From assembly GCF_030272615.1 (NCBI RefSeq), contig NW_026729140.1:1-64000 (forward strand): a stretch of DNA of 64,000 bases. Direction: 5' to 3'. The DNA comes from Cryptomeria japonica. Lineage: Eukaryota; Streptophyta; Pinopsida; Cupressales; Cupressaceae. The notes below the pieces were generated by a model. It was not told the origin of the DNA. It saw only the letters and a program-made list of their open reading frames with translations, and searched no databases. Positions 9,061 to 21,109 of the stretch are shown here, piece by piece (the first letter of the stretch is position 1; every line of letters begins with the position of its first letter). The position numbers and the translations under genes are program-made.

Positions 9061-9538
9061 AATATTCAAATTCGCTCAAGAAAGGTGATATTCAAAGTAA
9101 AACAATGACGCGTTGAAGAGGCAAACAAGGCAAAAGGATTTTTCTGGTCTTCAAATATTATTTTATTAAGCAAGAGTGGCTTTTCTTGGACCAAATATTA
9201 AAAAGATCTATTCAAGTTTCAGAGGTTGTGCTTTAGAAGATAAAAAGATAGAAGTGTTAGAGTATACATTATGCTAGTTTGGTGACTGTGTTGAAGTTTA
9301 TATTGGATACATCAAAGAGGGAGAGTGTGGGTCAATTGTACAAATCATGTGAAGGTAAATTGAGGCTAATTGAGTTCATGTTGGGAAACACATAGAATAT
9401 TATTAGTCCTAACGTGATGTGTTATCTTTAGGATCGATCCAACTACATGTTTCATGAATTTTGAATTAAGTACTTTATCTTAAAAATAATGTAAAATAAG
9501 TTTAGGATGACATGTACATGAAACTAGTAAACTAGAAT

Positions 9539-9566
9539 GCATGCACACACATGTGTGTGCATGCGC

Positions 9567-9601
<35 letters not shown>

Positions 9602-9611
9602 TGTGTGCACG
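9539..9611. repeat. Palindrome plus TG microsatellite
   Basis: A perfect 26-bp palindrome (GCATGCACACACA followed by its reverse complement, 9539-9564) runs into about 15 TG units. Alternating purine-pyrimidine DNA of this kind can form cruciforms or Z-DNA. Confidence 0.9.
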
Positions 9612-10649
9612 TAATTTCATTCAAATGTGTGGTTATAATATGATTGAACTATCTATGAAGGGAAGAAGAAGGTGGTGAATGAATATGAATTGTGAAGTGT
9701 TCAAACTGTCATGAAAAATCCCATGAGAGTATTACGAAGCAGATCAGATTAGTGAAGCGATGTAAATTGAATTTGTAAGGTCTACTTTAAAAAAAAAATC
9801 GCTATACAATCTTTTTATTTTAGGTTGACATCTCATAACTTGAGTTGGTACTTAGTTTCTCGAATTAGGGGATTGGTGTTTCATGTGGTTTGATTCCCAT
9901 AAAACTATTGTAACTTATTTATTATTTTTTGGGGCTAGATTTGGAGAGTAGATATAAGTAGATATTCTCATAGTGGGTTTTTCCTTTTGGGTTTCCATAT
10001 AAATTTGGTGTTCTTATGTGTTGATGTGTGGATACGTTTTACATAATTCTCTAAATGTTGTCATATGAAGCAATAATGATGTTGCAATAGTAATTGAAGT
10101 TAAAAATAGGTACATATTGTTCACCCCCCTCTCAGTATATTTCTCTATATAAAATAAAGGAACCATATAATTCCAATATTTAATTATTTCTGGGATAATT
10201 ATTCCCTACTCTGAATAGATAGACAAACAACTTGATCATTGGTCTACCAATTGAATCACAATAATTGGATGATGAATAATTTATTTAGAATTATTAGGCA
10301 AATGAGAATTAATTGGCAATATATGAGTCACTTGAAATATATAATAATAAAACAAGATTTATTTACTATAAGATATATTTAAGAAATCATTCAAATTCCA
10401 TGGGCATGCTTAACATAAACCTCCTTCCAAGCTAATAATCAATTTTTTTGATAAACAATAAAAGTTATAAAGTTGAAATCCTTATCAATATTAGTTAGAA
10501 AGTTAAATCTATACAATGGTTACTCCTATGTGGAACTCCATAAAAGTGTGAATATTTACTCTCTAAAGGGTTTCATCCTTAGATTATTTGAACCAAAGTT
10601 TCATGTTCCAATAAAAAGTAAAACTGATATAACACAATGTATTTTTGAT

Positions 10650-10680
10650 ATATGTGTGTGTGTGTGTGTGTGCGTGCATG
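10650..10680. repeat. TG microsatellite
   Basis: About 11 TG units, then CGTGCATGC. It lies at the place where the repeat unit runs through short AT-rich DNA. Confidence 0.9.
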
Positions 10681-11435
10681 CTTTCTTCTAGTTATTTGAA
10701 CTCTCTTAAATAAATTCCATTTCAAATAAGATAACTATTTGAAATCTTTCAAAAGATTTTTCATTTAAAATAAACTTCTATATTTTGTAATTATATTATT
10801 TTATATTTTAATATTTTGTTTTTTCTTATTTTATATTTTAATTTGATTAAAATATTTTAAAATAATATTTATAAATATTTTACATTAATTTTCATTTAAT
10901 TAAGAAAAAATAATATTACATATACAGATTATTACAACTTTCAGTTTGAAATATTCCACTTCATCATTATATTTTTTTGGAAGTTTTTAAATTTTACAGT
11001 AGAAATAACGTATTATCTTAAACATTGAAACAATATTTAAGTAAACATGCATTTTAATTACAACACTTATATAATTTATGAAATCTTGAATATGATTCAA
11101 GCCAGAGCATCCACTTAAAATCCCATTAATCTATTATCATATATCGACATATACATTGACACATAAATTTGCGATCCCATAGAAAAAAATTAATGTATCA
11201 TTCATGAATCATACTTAAGATTTGATTAAACTAAATATACATATTCCTGATTTCCGAATATACAAATTAAATATCAGGCAATAGATAGATCAAAGTGATT
11301 TGCCTTATGAAATATGCCAGTGATTAGTGGACGGGGATTAGAAAAGATGAAAGTTATGTAAAAGCGTCCTGAGTTTCCATGGCGGAAAATCTTAATTAGG
11401 TGGTTGGATCCAAAATAATTGTATGAAGCCTTGTT

Positions 11436-11642
11436 TTATGTTTTGCAGCAACTTGGATCTGGAATGTTGCCGGCACAGTTAGGACACGATTTTAACATCT
11501 CCAGAATTTCAACCAGATTATCGACGCCTGCAATTGTATTCAGTTTTTCCTTGAGTATTGGACGAGCAGAAACAGCGAGGGAAAACATAATGTTGAGCAT
11601 AAGCAACAATGGCATAATTTTCAGAAGCATTGATCTCGCCAT
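11436..11642 (-). CDS. Small secreted Cys-rich peptide, intact (copy C3)
   Basis: 68 aa, ATG at 11642. The frame stays open upstream to 11915, but the start with MARSM matches all family members and a TATA box sits at 11863-11870, so the long N-terminal extension is 5' leader. The signal peptide differs from copy C2 at six of 26 positions (around residues 9-12, 15 and 18), yet all 42 mature residues are identical, and the three base differences in the mature part are silent. This contrast is good evidence that the mature peptide is under purifying selection and that the gene is, or was recently, functional. It ends SCPNCAGNIPDPSCCKT like C2. Role unknown; predicted to be secreted. Confidence 0.8.
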   Translation of the reverse strand: MARSMLLKIMPLLLMLNIMFSLAVSARPILKEKLNTIAGVDNLVEILEMLKSCPNCAGNIPDPSCCKT

Positions 11643-11935
11643 ACTAAATGGCACAACGAATTCTGAGTAGACAAACGTGTTTCTTTTACAAATGAAGAAG
11701 GGAAAGCTGGATGAATATGTTGCGTGATACAGAGCAAAGATCGGGAAGAGCAAAGATCGTGAGACAGACGACGGGGCGAAGTATTTGAATACTTCAATAT
11801 TGAATATGTTGTGTGATACAGAGCAAAGATTGCGAATGGCTATGGATAATGGAAGTATATCGTATTTATAGAGACGGACAACGGTGTCCAAGTGTTTGAA
11901 TTGTTCAATATTCAAATTCGCTCAAGAAGGGTGAT
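11643..11935 (-). promoter_or_regulatory. Promoter and 5' UTR of peptide gene C3
   Basis: TATAAATA on the minus strand at 11863-11870 is 221 bp from the ATG. The leader contains two copies of GTGATACAGAGCAAAGAT (about 11724 and 11811), an internal duplication different in detail from that of C2. Confidence 0.6.
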
Positions 11936-12060
11936 ATTCGAAGTTAAACAATGAGGCGTTGAAGAGGCAAGCACGGCAAAAGGACTTTTCTGGTCTTCAT
12001 ATGTAATTAAATTAAGAGTGACTGGCTTTTCTTGGACCAAATATTAAAAATTCTATCTTA

Positions 12061-12465
12061 TATTGTTTTTTTTGACATTTTATATTTCAAAATCGATATT
12101 ATTCAACAGCTCGTGTGTTTTAGATAAAGACGGGAAGTTTATTACAAACAGGCTTTTGGTGCATTTCAAAGACGTGGATGAACAAGAAAAAAAACAAAGA
12201 AATCTTAAGGCTCAAGGTTACGTTTCTCCTTACTCATAAGACAGACAGTTGATGATTTATGAGTTCGTTATCTTAGCGCCCACATCTGGATGTGTGATAG
12301 TCGATGACACAAATGTGGGGTCCGTAGAGGCAGTATTTCGCTCTTTATTTACATATGCTGAGCTATTCCCACATGTAAGATGCTCATTTGACGATCCAAC
12401 GGTATTTGCTTACTAATTGTAAGTCAACAACTCACCAAGATGTCATGCTGCCGTATGTCTTTTTC
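12061..12465. other. Flank shared with 28615-28990, no gene seen
   Basis: Sequence around GATAAAGACGGGAAGTTTAT and ACTCACCAAGATGTCATGCT matches the flank of peptide gene copy C4. No coding frame is conserved. Confidence 0.6.
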
Positions 12466-12553
12466 TTAAAAGATAATGGAATGACAGTTTCTAAAGTACT
12501 TTTGAACAAGTTAAAACAATGTCAGTAGATTTTCACAATTTATTAGTTTAAAT

Positions 12554-12895
12554 CGGTGTATGTTTTTGGATTCGATTCTTTGAATTATTTTGCACCAACA
12601 TTTTGGATCACAGTTTGTGATCTATCATCAGGATGATAGTCGAGACCACAAGGAGAAAAGATCATCCATATGTGAGAAAATATGTGTATGCTTCTAAATT
12701 CGATTATGTGAGTTTTTTTACATCAATGCTTTAGATCACACTCTGTGATACATCATAGAATGATAGTAGAAAGCACAAGGAGAAAAAATCATCCACCTTG
12801 TGCTCTCTACTATCATCCTAATGATGGATCTGAGAGTGATCCGAAACATTGATGAAAAAGGCTTACATAATCGAATGAATCGAGAAGCATACACG
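12554..12895. repeat. Foldback repeat with a third direct copy
   Basis: A unit of about 95 bp (GTGTATGCTTCT..., GGATCAC...GTGAT, ...ATGATAGT, ...CACAAGG) occurs at 12554-12655 and 12685-12780 on the plus strand and at 12796-12895 reversed. The last two form an imperfect hairpin with a 15-base loop. The related flank at 28990 lacks the block, so it is an insertion in this copy. Confidence 0.75.
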
Positions 12896-12900
12896 GATCA

Positions 12901-14529
12901 AGTTAAAATAGCTATTACTAAATGCAAAACTGTCATAATGTAATTTTATGTTTCTATTTTGCGGTTAGAATGGTTAAGTTATTATTGGTTGTATAGTTCA
13001 TCCTTTTGGCTATCTATTGATAATTTTTTTATTATCCTATTTATTTGTTTTTTTCATTGTTTATAACATAGTTTTCATTATTTAATTTTACATAACAATT
13101 TTTTAATTCCTTTTAACTCTTTATTTTATTAGCTTATTGTTTATTTTCTAATATGAATTATAAGCTTATTATTAATGTTTTTTATATTAAAATCAACATA
13201 ACAAAGCTTATTATTAATATTCTTTTTCGTTGTTATTTTCTTTATTTTATTTCCTTTTCCTTAGTGTTTTAGTTTAATTTGTCTCTTTTCTTAACTAGGA
13301 AATTCTTTTGTATCTGTTATAAGACTGCATCTGCAATTCATTTTTTCTCATTTTTTATGTTCTTGGTGACGAATCACTAGATGTGATTCAAAACATCAAT
13401 AAAAAAAAAAACACTATGGACTGTGAAAAATTAATTCATTCTAAAAAATATATTTCAAGTATGTGAAGCTATCTATCACCATTGGAACATAAGAAACAAA
13501 TAGATTACCCTATATCTTCATTATGAAAAGATTTACATCAAAAGATAGAATTCTCTTACTCATTTGAATAAGCATTGTTTTCATTTAAAATAAATGATTA
13601 CATAATTTTTGAAGTGTTGTTTATTTAGCATAATATCTTTTTTAAAACTTGACATAAAATCAAGGAATCCATGAATACAATCAACTAATTTTGTTTAAAT
13701 TATTCTTTTCAAGTTTTTAATAATTTCTTTTACCTATCTGAGAGTTTTGTTTAGCAGAATAGTATATGTGATTGTTTTCAACCACTAATTTTAATTCTTT
13801 AAGAATGTTTTGAAATTTGTGTAGATCAGTATTGTGTTCTATCAATCTTTAACATGATCGTAATATAAGGAGCCATTAGACCATCTCTATATAATTGTAA
13901 AAATTCATAAAAACCTATCTAGGAATAGTGTCTTAACTAATCATTTCAAGAACAATACTAATTTTATAAAGAATATTGAATTTATTACAATAAGATAGGA
14001 CGTATTTGAATATTTATATGAAGTAATTCCATCCTCACCTAATAAATAGTGCCTAGAGTTTTCACTTTGCCAAATTAATTATACCTACTTGTCTTTTAAG
14101 GCTTATTAGGTTTCATGTATAAGAAATATGACCCTAATGCTTAGGAGATTAAATATTTGAGGGTGAAAGTTTTGCTTGCTATTAATGATGAATTAATTAG
14201 TATTTTCTTTGGCTTAAAACTTGATGTCACCTAAAAAGTAACCTTTTTAAGCTTTCGCATTGAGTATCATCAGGATATATATAATTATAGAGTCTAGGGC
14301 TAAGAAGAAGTAAAGGATGTTGGATCCTTCTACAAGAAATGAATTACATCCCTTTCAAATTGAAAAATCATGGTATATTTCATATGGAACTATTAAACAT
14401 TATGTTACTTTATGGGAATGCACTATAAGCAAAAGATCCACATAGGCCTGACGATGACTACTCTAGATATTAAAATCAAATGTCTAAATAGATTACTTAG
14501 TATATATAGTAGTTATAAATAGATTAAAA
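12901..14529. other. AT-rich DNA without recognised genes
   Basis: Only short frames and A/T runs. 12901-13020 matches 29000-29100. Nothing else recognised. Confidence 0.5.
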
Positions 14530-14533
14530 AGTA

Positions 14534-14570
14534 TATATATATATATATATAAATAGTATATATATAAAGT
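14534..14570. repeat. TA microsatellite
   Basis: Runs of TATATATA interrupted by AAATAG lie directly at the truncated 3' end of the copia relic, a likely breakpoint. Confidence 0.85.
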
Positions 14571-14576
14571 CTGTGT

Positions 14577-15540
14577 AACCAACCAAGCGAAGTCCTGTGC
14601 CTGCTGCATAGTGAATCCCATAGTGATGTGTACCCTGGATGTAATGAAGGATGTGTTTGGTGGCTTTCAATGAAGATCATGTGGTTCCTGCATTAAGCGA
14701 GAAACCATGCCAACTGTAAATGAAATATCTGGGCATCTGTGAGTCAAGTAAATGAGACTACCCACAAGTTGACGATACAATGTGGCATCAACTGGTGGAG
14801 AAGAACATCGAGCCTCAAGCTTAACTCCTGAAAGAAAGGGAGTCGAGGAAGGCTTAAAATCAGCCATATGAAAGCGTACAAGAAGATCAAGAGCATACTT
14901 GTGTTGCAAAAGAGTGATCCAAGAAGATGACTGTGAAATCTCTATCCTGAGAAAGTAGTGCAAAAGACCCAAGTTAGTCATAGAAAATGTGTCATGCAAA
15001 GCAGATTTGACATTGTTAATGATGGATGCGGTGCTCCCTGTAATGATCAAATCTACATAGAGCACAAGTATCAAGTGTGAGTCATCTTGTAGAAAAATGT
15101 AGATATTTGGATCAAAATGACACTTGGTGAACCTTGCTGAGAGAAAATAGGAATCCATCTTGGTGTACCAAGCCCTGGGGGCCTTCTTAAGGCCATAGAG
15201 AGATTTCCTTAGTCTGAAAACCAAGGAAGTATCCTAGATGAAACCCTGTGGATGCTCCATATAAATCTCCTCATCAAGATCCCCATGAAGAAAAATACTC
15301 TTCTCATCCATCTGATTTACAACCCAACCATGAGCTCCAACAATAGTAAGTGTCAAGCGAATGGAGTCCATCCTAGCTAGGGGCGCAAAGGTCTCAATAT
15401 AGTCAACACCTGGAACCTGAGAGAAACCTTTCACAACAAGCCGAGCCTTATACTTATCCACACTACCATCTGCTGCAAACTTGGTCTAATAGGTTCACTT
15501 AGATCGAACCATCTTTCTCCCCTTACGGAGAGGGACTAAA
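14577..15540 (-). pseudogene. copia reverse transcriptase and start of RNase H, remnant
   Basis: KARLVVKGFSQVPGVDYIETFAPLAR (seen as two short blocks), YGLKKAPRAWY and LTHRCPDISFTVGMVSRLMQ are copia RT landmarks. The active-site box reads YVDLIITG where the family has YVDDL, so one Asp codon is missing. A stop at 14667 separates the RNase H start, which ends abruptly at about 14577. Confidence 0.85.
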
Positions 15541-16019
15541 TCCCATGTGTTATTCCTTATCAATGAACTATACTCTTCCTCCATAGCTTGGTCCCGCTCA
15601 GGAACCCCTGATGCTTCTTGAAATGTTTGCGCATTAGAAGTGGTAGAAATGAATGCATGTGGAAGGTCCTGATGCTATGATCGATTCCTCCTTGTATTTG
15701 AAGGATCCCCAACAAGTGAACCCATTGACTCAAGTGTCTGTCAAGCCCAACAAGGTCTAGGTGGAGGTGGAGAACGAGGCTCCTCAACTGCAAGTAGACC
15801 CGATGGAGGTGTAGCCCTGCGAGTCAGAGTTGAAGGAGTCTCATCATCTGAATCACTGGCATCACTATCCACAATGGAGGAAGGTGGAAGAGGTAGAGAG
15901 GCTAAGCTAGGAGAGTTTTCCTCAAAATGAACACTCTTGTCAATAAACACCTCATGTGTCTCAGGATCCATCAATCTGTATGCCTTAACACCCTCAGGAT
16001 ATCCAACAATAATACAAGG

Positions 16020-16913
16020 CCTACTCTAAGGTTCCAATGCCTTGTGTTTCTATGGAGGTATGTGAGCCCATGCTGGACACCCAAAGACTCTGAAATGTCT
16101 CACAATTTATTTCCTACCAACCCAAGCCTCAAAAGGAGTAATACCTTGCAAATATTTGTGAGGAACCCAATTCTGGATGTATGTGGCATGATTGATAGCC
16201 TCTTCCCAAAAGACAGGATCAAGAGAATGCACATGTATCATACAACTAGCCATTTCTTTGAGAGTTCTATTATTGCACCATGCAACTCCATTCTACTATG
16301 GAGTGTATGCAATAGAATGCTCAAGATCAATCCCCTCAAATGTACAAAAATCCTTAAGTCTTTTATTCACATATTCCCTTCCATTATCTGTGTGAAGAAT
16401 CTTGACCAGTTTCCTAGATTGCTTCTCCACATGAGTCTTGAAGTCCTGAAATCTGTCAAATACTTCACTCTTATGAATAAGAAAGTAGACCCAAGTGAAG
16501 CGGGAGTAGTTATCAATGAAGATGAGGACATAGCGAGCCTTACTAAATGAAGGTGCTAGAAATGGACCTGCTACATCTCTGTGAACAAGTTGAAGAACTT
16601 CCAAATCTCTCCAAGCTTTCCCCTTATCAAACTTCTCTTTGGGATGCTTGCCCATGGAACAACCTGAACATACACCCTTTGAAAAACTAAGTTAAGGTAG
16701 ACCTGTCACCATGTCTTTAGTGCTGAGTTGTTGAAGATAGTGGTAGTTCAGGTGACCAAACCACTCATGCCATAGGTTACTTTCAAAATTTGAATGAGTA
16801 AGCAAGGCCCTAGAAGGAGAACGTGGCACAAAGTGGGAGAATGAATAAAGCCTTGACTTGTCATTGACTTGTCCCACTACTACCAAGGCATCATTATCAA
16901 GTTCCTTTACCAC
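16020..16913 (-). pseudogene. copia integrase remnant
   Basis: Shows the HHCC block (WHEWFGHLNYHYLQQL), then a catalytic Asp in VHRDVAGPF, YVLIFIDNYSRFTWVYFL and HTDNGREY with the second Asp. The third region (YTP, stop, NGVA) is broken. Several stops cut the frame at about 16295, 16655 and 16690. Confidence 0.8.
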
Positions 16914-16967
16914 AACTGAATTTGGTGTAAACTCAACCTTTTTCCCATTCCCATAGTGAGTGATTTG

Positions 16968-17201
16968 TTAGATAGAGAGAAGGCTGGTAGACAAGTTAGG
17001 AACATAGAGAACATTCTCAAATGTTCCATCATCCATGTCAACTGAACCTTTCCCTTCAACTTCACCTTGTGTATCATCACCTATGTAAATGTGAGGCATG
17101 TTAGATGGCTCCAATGAAGAAAACTGCTCCTTTGTAGAACCCATGTGATAAGAGGCACCCGAGTCAAGTATCCATTGCTGTGAAGAACCTGTTCTAGCCA
17201 C
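16968..17201 (-). pseudogene. copia protease remnant
   Basis: WILDSGASYHM carries the aspartic-protease DSG triad, followed by a beta-strand pattern and LYVPNLSTSLLSI, the usual copia protease end. Stops on both sides. Confidence 0.8.
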
Positions 17202-17489
17202 AAATACTAGCCCTTTTGCCTTAGACTATGAGGAAGAGGAAGGAGATGAATCCTTCTTTGTGTAGGTGAATGGCAAGTTGATGTTGTTTTGCTTAAGAAG
17301 ATTTGTCAACTCATCAACTTGCTCGGTGTGGCATCAATGCTCATCATGACCATACTTCTTGCAATATGCACAAGTTGGTTTATCTTTCTTAGGTGTCATC
17401 CCCTTGGAAGAGGATGAAAAATCGCCTTGTGATGGAGATGATGATTGCCCTTTTTCTTGCTATGGCTTTGACTTAGATTGCTTCTTCTT

Positions 17490-18085
17490 CTAGTTGGAAT
17501 ATTTGCCTTGACCTCCTTGATTCCCTTGATTAGCCACCAAAGCCTTGAACTTTGAAGACTTGAGAAGCCCCATGTTCAACAACTTAGATTGTTCCAACAT
17601 CAACATTTCTGTGAAAGCATCAAATGAAGTCATAGTGTGGGAACTCCCCACTGTCAAATGATAATTTTGGAAGCTAGAAACAAATGCTGCATATTCTGGT
17701 GTCAGCTTGTCCAACAAGTTGAATTTCAACTGACATCCTTTTTGTCAATTCCACAATCCTTAAGCTTTTCTCTTAGCTCATTTCCTTTGGTGACATAATC
17801 TTGGATTGTATCAAAATTCTTGGCATCCAAGTTGGTGAGCTCATTGTCAATCTTGTAACCTCTGATTTCATCAACTTGACCATCCAATTTCTGAAATATA
17901 TCCCAAGCCTCTTTGATTGTAGTACACTTCTCAATATGAAAGATGAGGTCATCTGATACATACTTACGCAAAGTTCCAAGAGCCATGCAATTTTTAGTGA
18001 GCCATTCTAACTGAGCATTAGGATCAGTCTTAGGATCTTGTGGTGCTGCCATAGTTCCATCTATGTAATGCGTGATCAAGTTGTG
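17490..18085 (-). pseudogene. copia gag remnant
   Basis: Frames at 17726-18079 and 17490-17729 hold the UBN2-type Gag core (ALGTLRKYVSDDLIFHI, KEAWDIFQKL, then LLDKLTPEYAAFVSSF). The reading frame begins inside Gag at YIDGT, without the usual N-terminal block. One frameshift lies near 17728. A zinc knuckle (CAYCKKYGHDEH, then a stop and C) is at about 17330-17372. Confidence 0.8.
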
Positions 18086-19470
18086 GGTGTATTAATTTGG
18101 AATAGGGAAGAATAATCCTAAAATAATTAAATATTATAATTTTATGGTTTCTATCATATGTTGTTATTCATGTATATGAGTGTTTGTGGTAAATATGTCA
18201 TTCTTTTGCATAAAGTATTGACAATTCTTCTTGATAACCAACACCATTAATTTATATTCTTATCAACACAATTCCTTAGGTTGAGGATTCTCAAGCTTCC
18301 TTCATATTTTGTAAACATTATTTCCTACTCCTACTGAAGCATAGTCATGATACATAACAAAACATCGATTTGCGATATAATTTCATAATTGTGGGAATTA
18401 ATCCTTTTAATATTTATAAACTCTTACTAGATTAGTATTGAAGTCGAGTTATACAAATTATAAAGTATGTTTGAGAATAGCTACATATAAATGAAGGAGA
18501 TTTAACATTTTGCTTATCAATTGAATAACAATTTATCATACATACTTAATTTTATTTTCAAACATATCTAGATTTGTAAATATTTAAATTATCTAGAAGA
18601 GCTAAACTTTTCAAATTGTTAAAGGGAATAAAAACAAAGTATATGTTATAAAGTTTTCAAATTTGGATATACAACATAATACATATATAATTAATATGTG
18701 ACAATATACTCCAATAAAATTAATACCACCTAAATCATGATTTATACTTGATAGAGATCTTAGGTAACAACATGGACAACTTTTCCTTCATAATAGTGTT
18801 CTCACTAAATCCGAAAATGTCTCATTTTTGGATGCTTTATTATTTTCATTCTATTATGTTAATAATTGGTTCAAGTGTGGTGAATGAACCCCATTCAATG
18901 TACCTTTATTACTGATTGTTCATTATAACGTATTTCTTACCATTGAGAAAAAAATTATTGACCATATATTATGGTCGAATCTTTCAATCCTATTTTATTG
19001 GTGACCTACCTATTATTTTTTGATAATGGGTTTGTGACATGTTTGTTTTTTCATGACTAGTTATATACTAGTAGAGATATGAAAACTAACCTAGACTATC
19101 ATATATTTGTTTTTCAAATAGTCAGTATGTTCATCATTAAAATTGGTATAGTGGTAGTGCTTATTTTGGATAAAAGTTGCATTCCTATTTCTATTAGGAT
19201 TTGACTCTATTTCCCAATCATCATCACTATTCAATAAAAAATTATCAAACATAAATTGAATTGTCTTTCTCTATTTCTTATTTTACATCTCAATGCTATA
19301 AAAAATTTATATAATTTTTTAAATCTAATTTCTTAAAAAATTTCAAAAGTTATTTTTGTGTGAATTCTATATATAATTGTATGTAAAGTTAAGAAGCTCA
19401 TTTTAAGGATTATGAACTTCTTCCATATCATTCCTTGTACTTGTAATCTATCATTATTTTCCTAAGAGAG
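18086..19470. other. AT-rich DNA without recognised genes
   Basis: Apart from about 90 bp resembling 6280-6355 in reverse (18080-18170), nothing is recognised. Confidence 0.5.
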
Positions 19471-19925
19471 GTATAACTTATTGTATTATAGTGAACTAGA
19501 AAACTATTTTATTAATGAGAAATTTGTATGGTTGTAGTGTTCTTAGAATATATTATTATTTTATTTCTCTATAATTAGAATTGCAATAACCTCTAGAATC
19601 AGCCTTATTTTATTATAGTGAGCTAGAAAGCTATGTTCTCTGTGGAAGAATCATTGTGGTGCTAATGTTACTAGAATATGATTTGCTTAAAATTCATTAC
19701 TCATATATTCATGTACAAATAAAATTGCCTTTTATTCCTCTAAAACTAAAACTGCAATGATCTCTAGGATCAACCTTGCTATATTATAATGAACTAGAGA
19801 ATTATTTTCCTAGTCTTTGAAGAATCATTGTGGTGTTAGTGTTTCTAGGATATGGTTTTTGCAAAAAATATTATCCTTATTCCTTTATAACTATAATTGC
19901 AATGACCTCTAGAATGAACATTAGT
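19471..19925. repeat. Degenerate tandem repeat, three units
   Basis: TATTATAGTGAACTAGA-like starts are at 19484, 19611 and 19792. Each unit ends TTGCAATRACCTCTAGAATC. Unit length varies from about 127 to 181 bp. Confidence 0.65.
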
Positions 19926-20816
19926 TGTCTTATAGATCTTGAAATATAAATGAGTTTTTATCTCATTTTGATTTGTATTCAACCACCTATAATCTTATCA
20001 TTAGTTAAGCTTGATTATCTAGATTTAAGTACATCCCTTAGTCCACGTCTTGATTCTTTTATAGAATTATGAATAATATATTTTAGTGTCCACAAATGGT
20101 TCCTTTGGAGAGGAAAGTTTACAACACTTCATTATTATTGTATGTTTCATTTTATTGTTTAAAATCTATTGATGGTGCAAAAATAAACCATTTATACCCT
20201 TAAATGGGTGTCTTCTAATTTTTAAGTTATATTTTCTTTGAGATGGTAAATCAAATAATTATTTGTTAACATCTCTTGAGAATATCAAATGTTGCCTATG
20301 AAATCTTTAGGAATATTTAAAATGAATCTTAAAATAATAAGTTACACATAATTTGTTTTTCTTTCATCATGGATGAGTATTTATTTACATATATGTTTAT
20401 GCTATATGAATCCATAATTAAACTTTAGGCATGTATTGGATATAATTTGAAACTAGTTTCATAGAGAGAGAAATTTTGGGAAGACCAACATTACAAGATA
20501 ATATATGATTAATTTAACATCCAAGTATATTCTCATGATATCATTGCTTCCAATTATCAATAACAAAAAATTAATTTTCTATCAACAAATATAATAAATT
20601 TGAATTTAGAGGAATCCCTAATTTCCCCAATCTCATACCAAATGAAATGAAAATTTCTTCTCACTTCACTTTAAATTTAGGGAATGACCATTAGGTACCA
20701 TGCATATGTAATCCTTTGTTAAGATAAAAATATTTTTTAAATATTTAGTAAGGATGTCTAATAAAATTCCTTCTCAATCATTAATGGTTGATACATTAGA
20801 CTTTTATAGTGGTTTT
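19926..20816. other. AT-rich DNA without recognised genes
   Basis: No conserved frame, repeat or element end seen. Confidence 0.5.
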
Positions 20817-21109
20817 TGTTAGAGTAATTGGGTCTTTACTTGACTAATTAAACAGCACTTGTTTAATTCTTTAAGTTCCCTATTATCTTTTTACACTTAA
20901 GCTAACATTAGGTGCATAATAATTAATTCTTTTATTAATTATTATGTGCAAGCCTAGGGTTTCTTGACCTATTAGAGGTTAATTTTTCTTTTCATTGTAT
21001 TATTATCACAATACATTTTTGGTGAATATTGAGCTCTCATCTTTTGAGCATATTTTCCTGTGTTTTTTGTTCTTTAGTTTATTGTGCTTCCTTGCTTCTC
21101 CTTGTAGCA
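20817..21109 (+). repeat. Possible solo LTR
   Basis: 293 bp starting TGTTAGAGTAATTGGG and ending CTTGTAGCA, with a strong hairpin inside (20914-20950: GCATAATAATTAAT, 6-base loop, ATTAATTATTATGTGC). No clear target duplication flanks it, so this is tentative. Confidence 0.3.

Larger units (their letters stand above)
9196..12045. repeat. Tandem duplicate of the segment 5385-9195
   Basis: The junction at 9195 joins the upstream flank of gene C2 (TTGGACCAAATATTAAAAA) to sequence matching 5385 (TCTATTCAAG). The segment then repeats the LTR-like repeat, the TIR-element target (here empty) and a minus-strand peptide gene (11436-11642). 26720-28600 is a third copy. Non-coding parts are AT-rich, and I see no other gene. 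Confidence 0.75.
14577..18085 (-). mobile_element. Truncated and decayed Ty1/copia element
   Basis: Copia-order domains read leftward: gag, zinc knuckle, protease, integrase, RT, start of RNase H. The gag N-terminus and most of RNase H are missing and no LTR is visible, so both ends are truncated. Many stops and frameshifts. The left break falls in the RNase H motif LVxYTD next to the TA microsatellite. Right of 18085 the minus strand resembles the host repeat at 6280-6355 for about 90 bp. Confidence 0.85.

Noticed and set aside
11643-11915. 91-residue N-terminal extension of peptide C3
   Set aside because: The frame is merely open through leader and TATA box; family members start at MARS.
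20914-20950. Hairpin as a transcription terminator
   Set aside because: Such terminators are not used by plant RNA polymerase II; the AT-only stem is better seen as part of a repeat.
20817-21109. Confident solo-LTR call
   Set aside because: TG and CA ends fit, but flanks GTTTT and AATTA do not match, so it is kept only as tentative.
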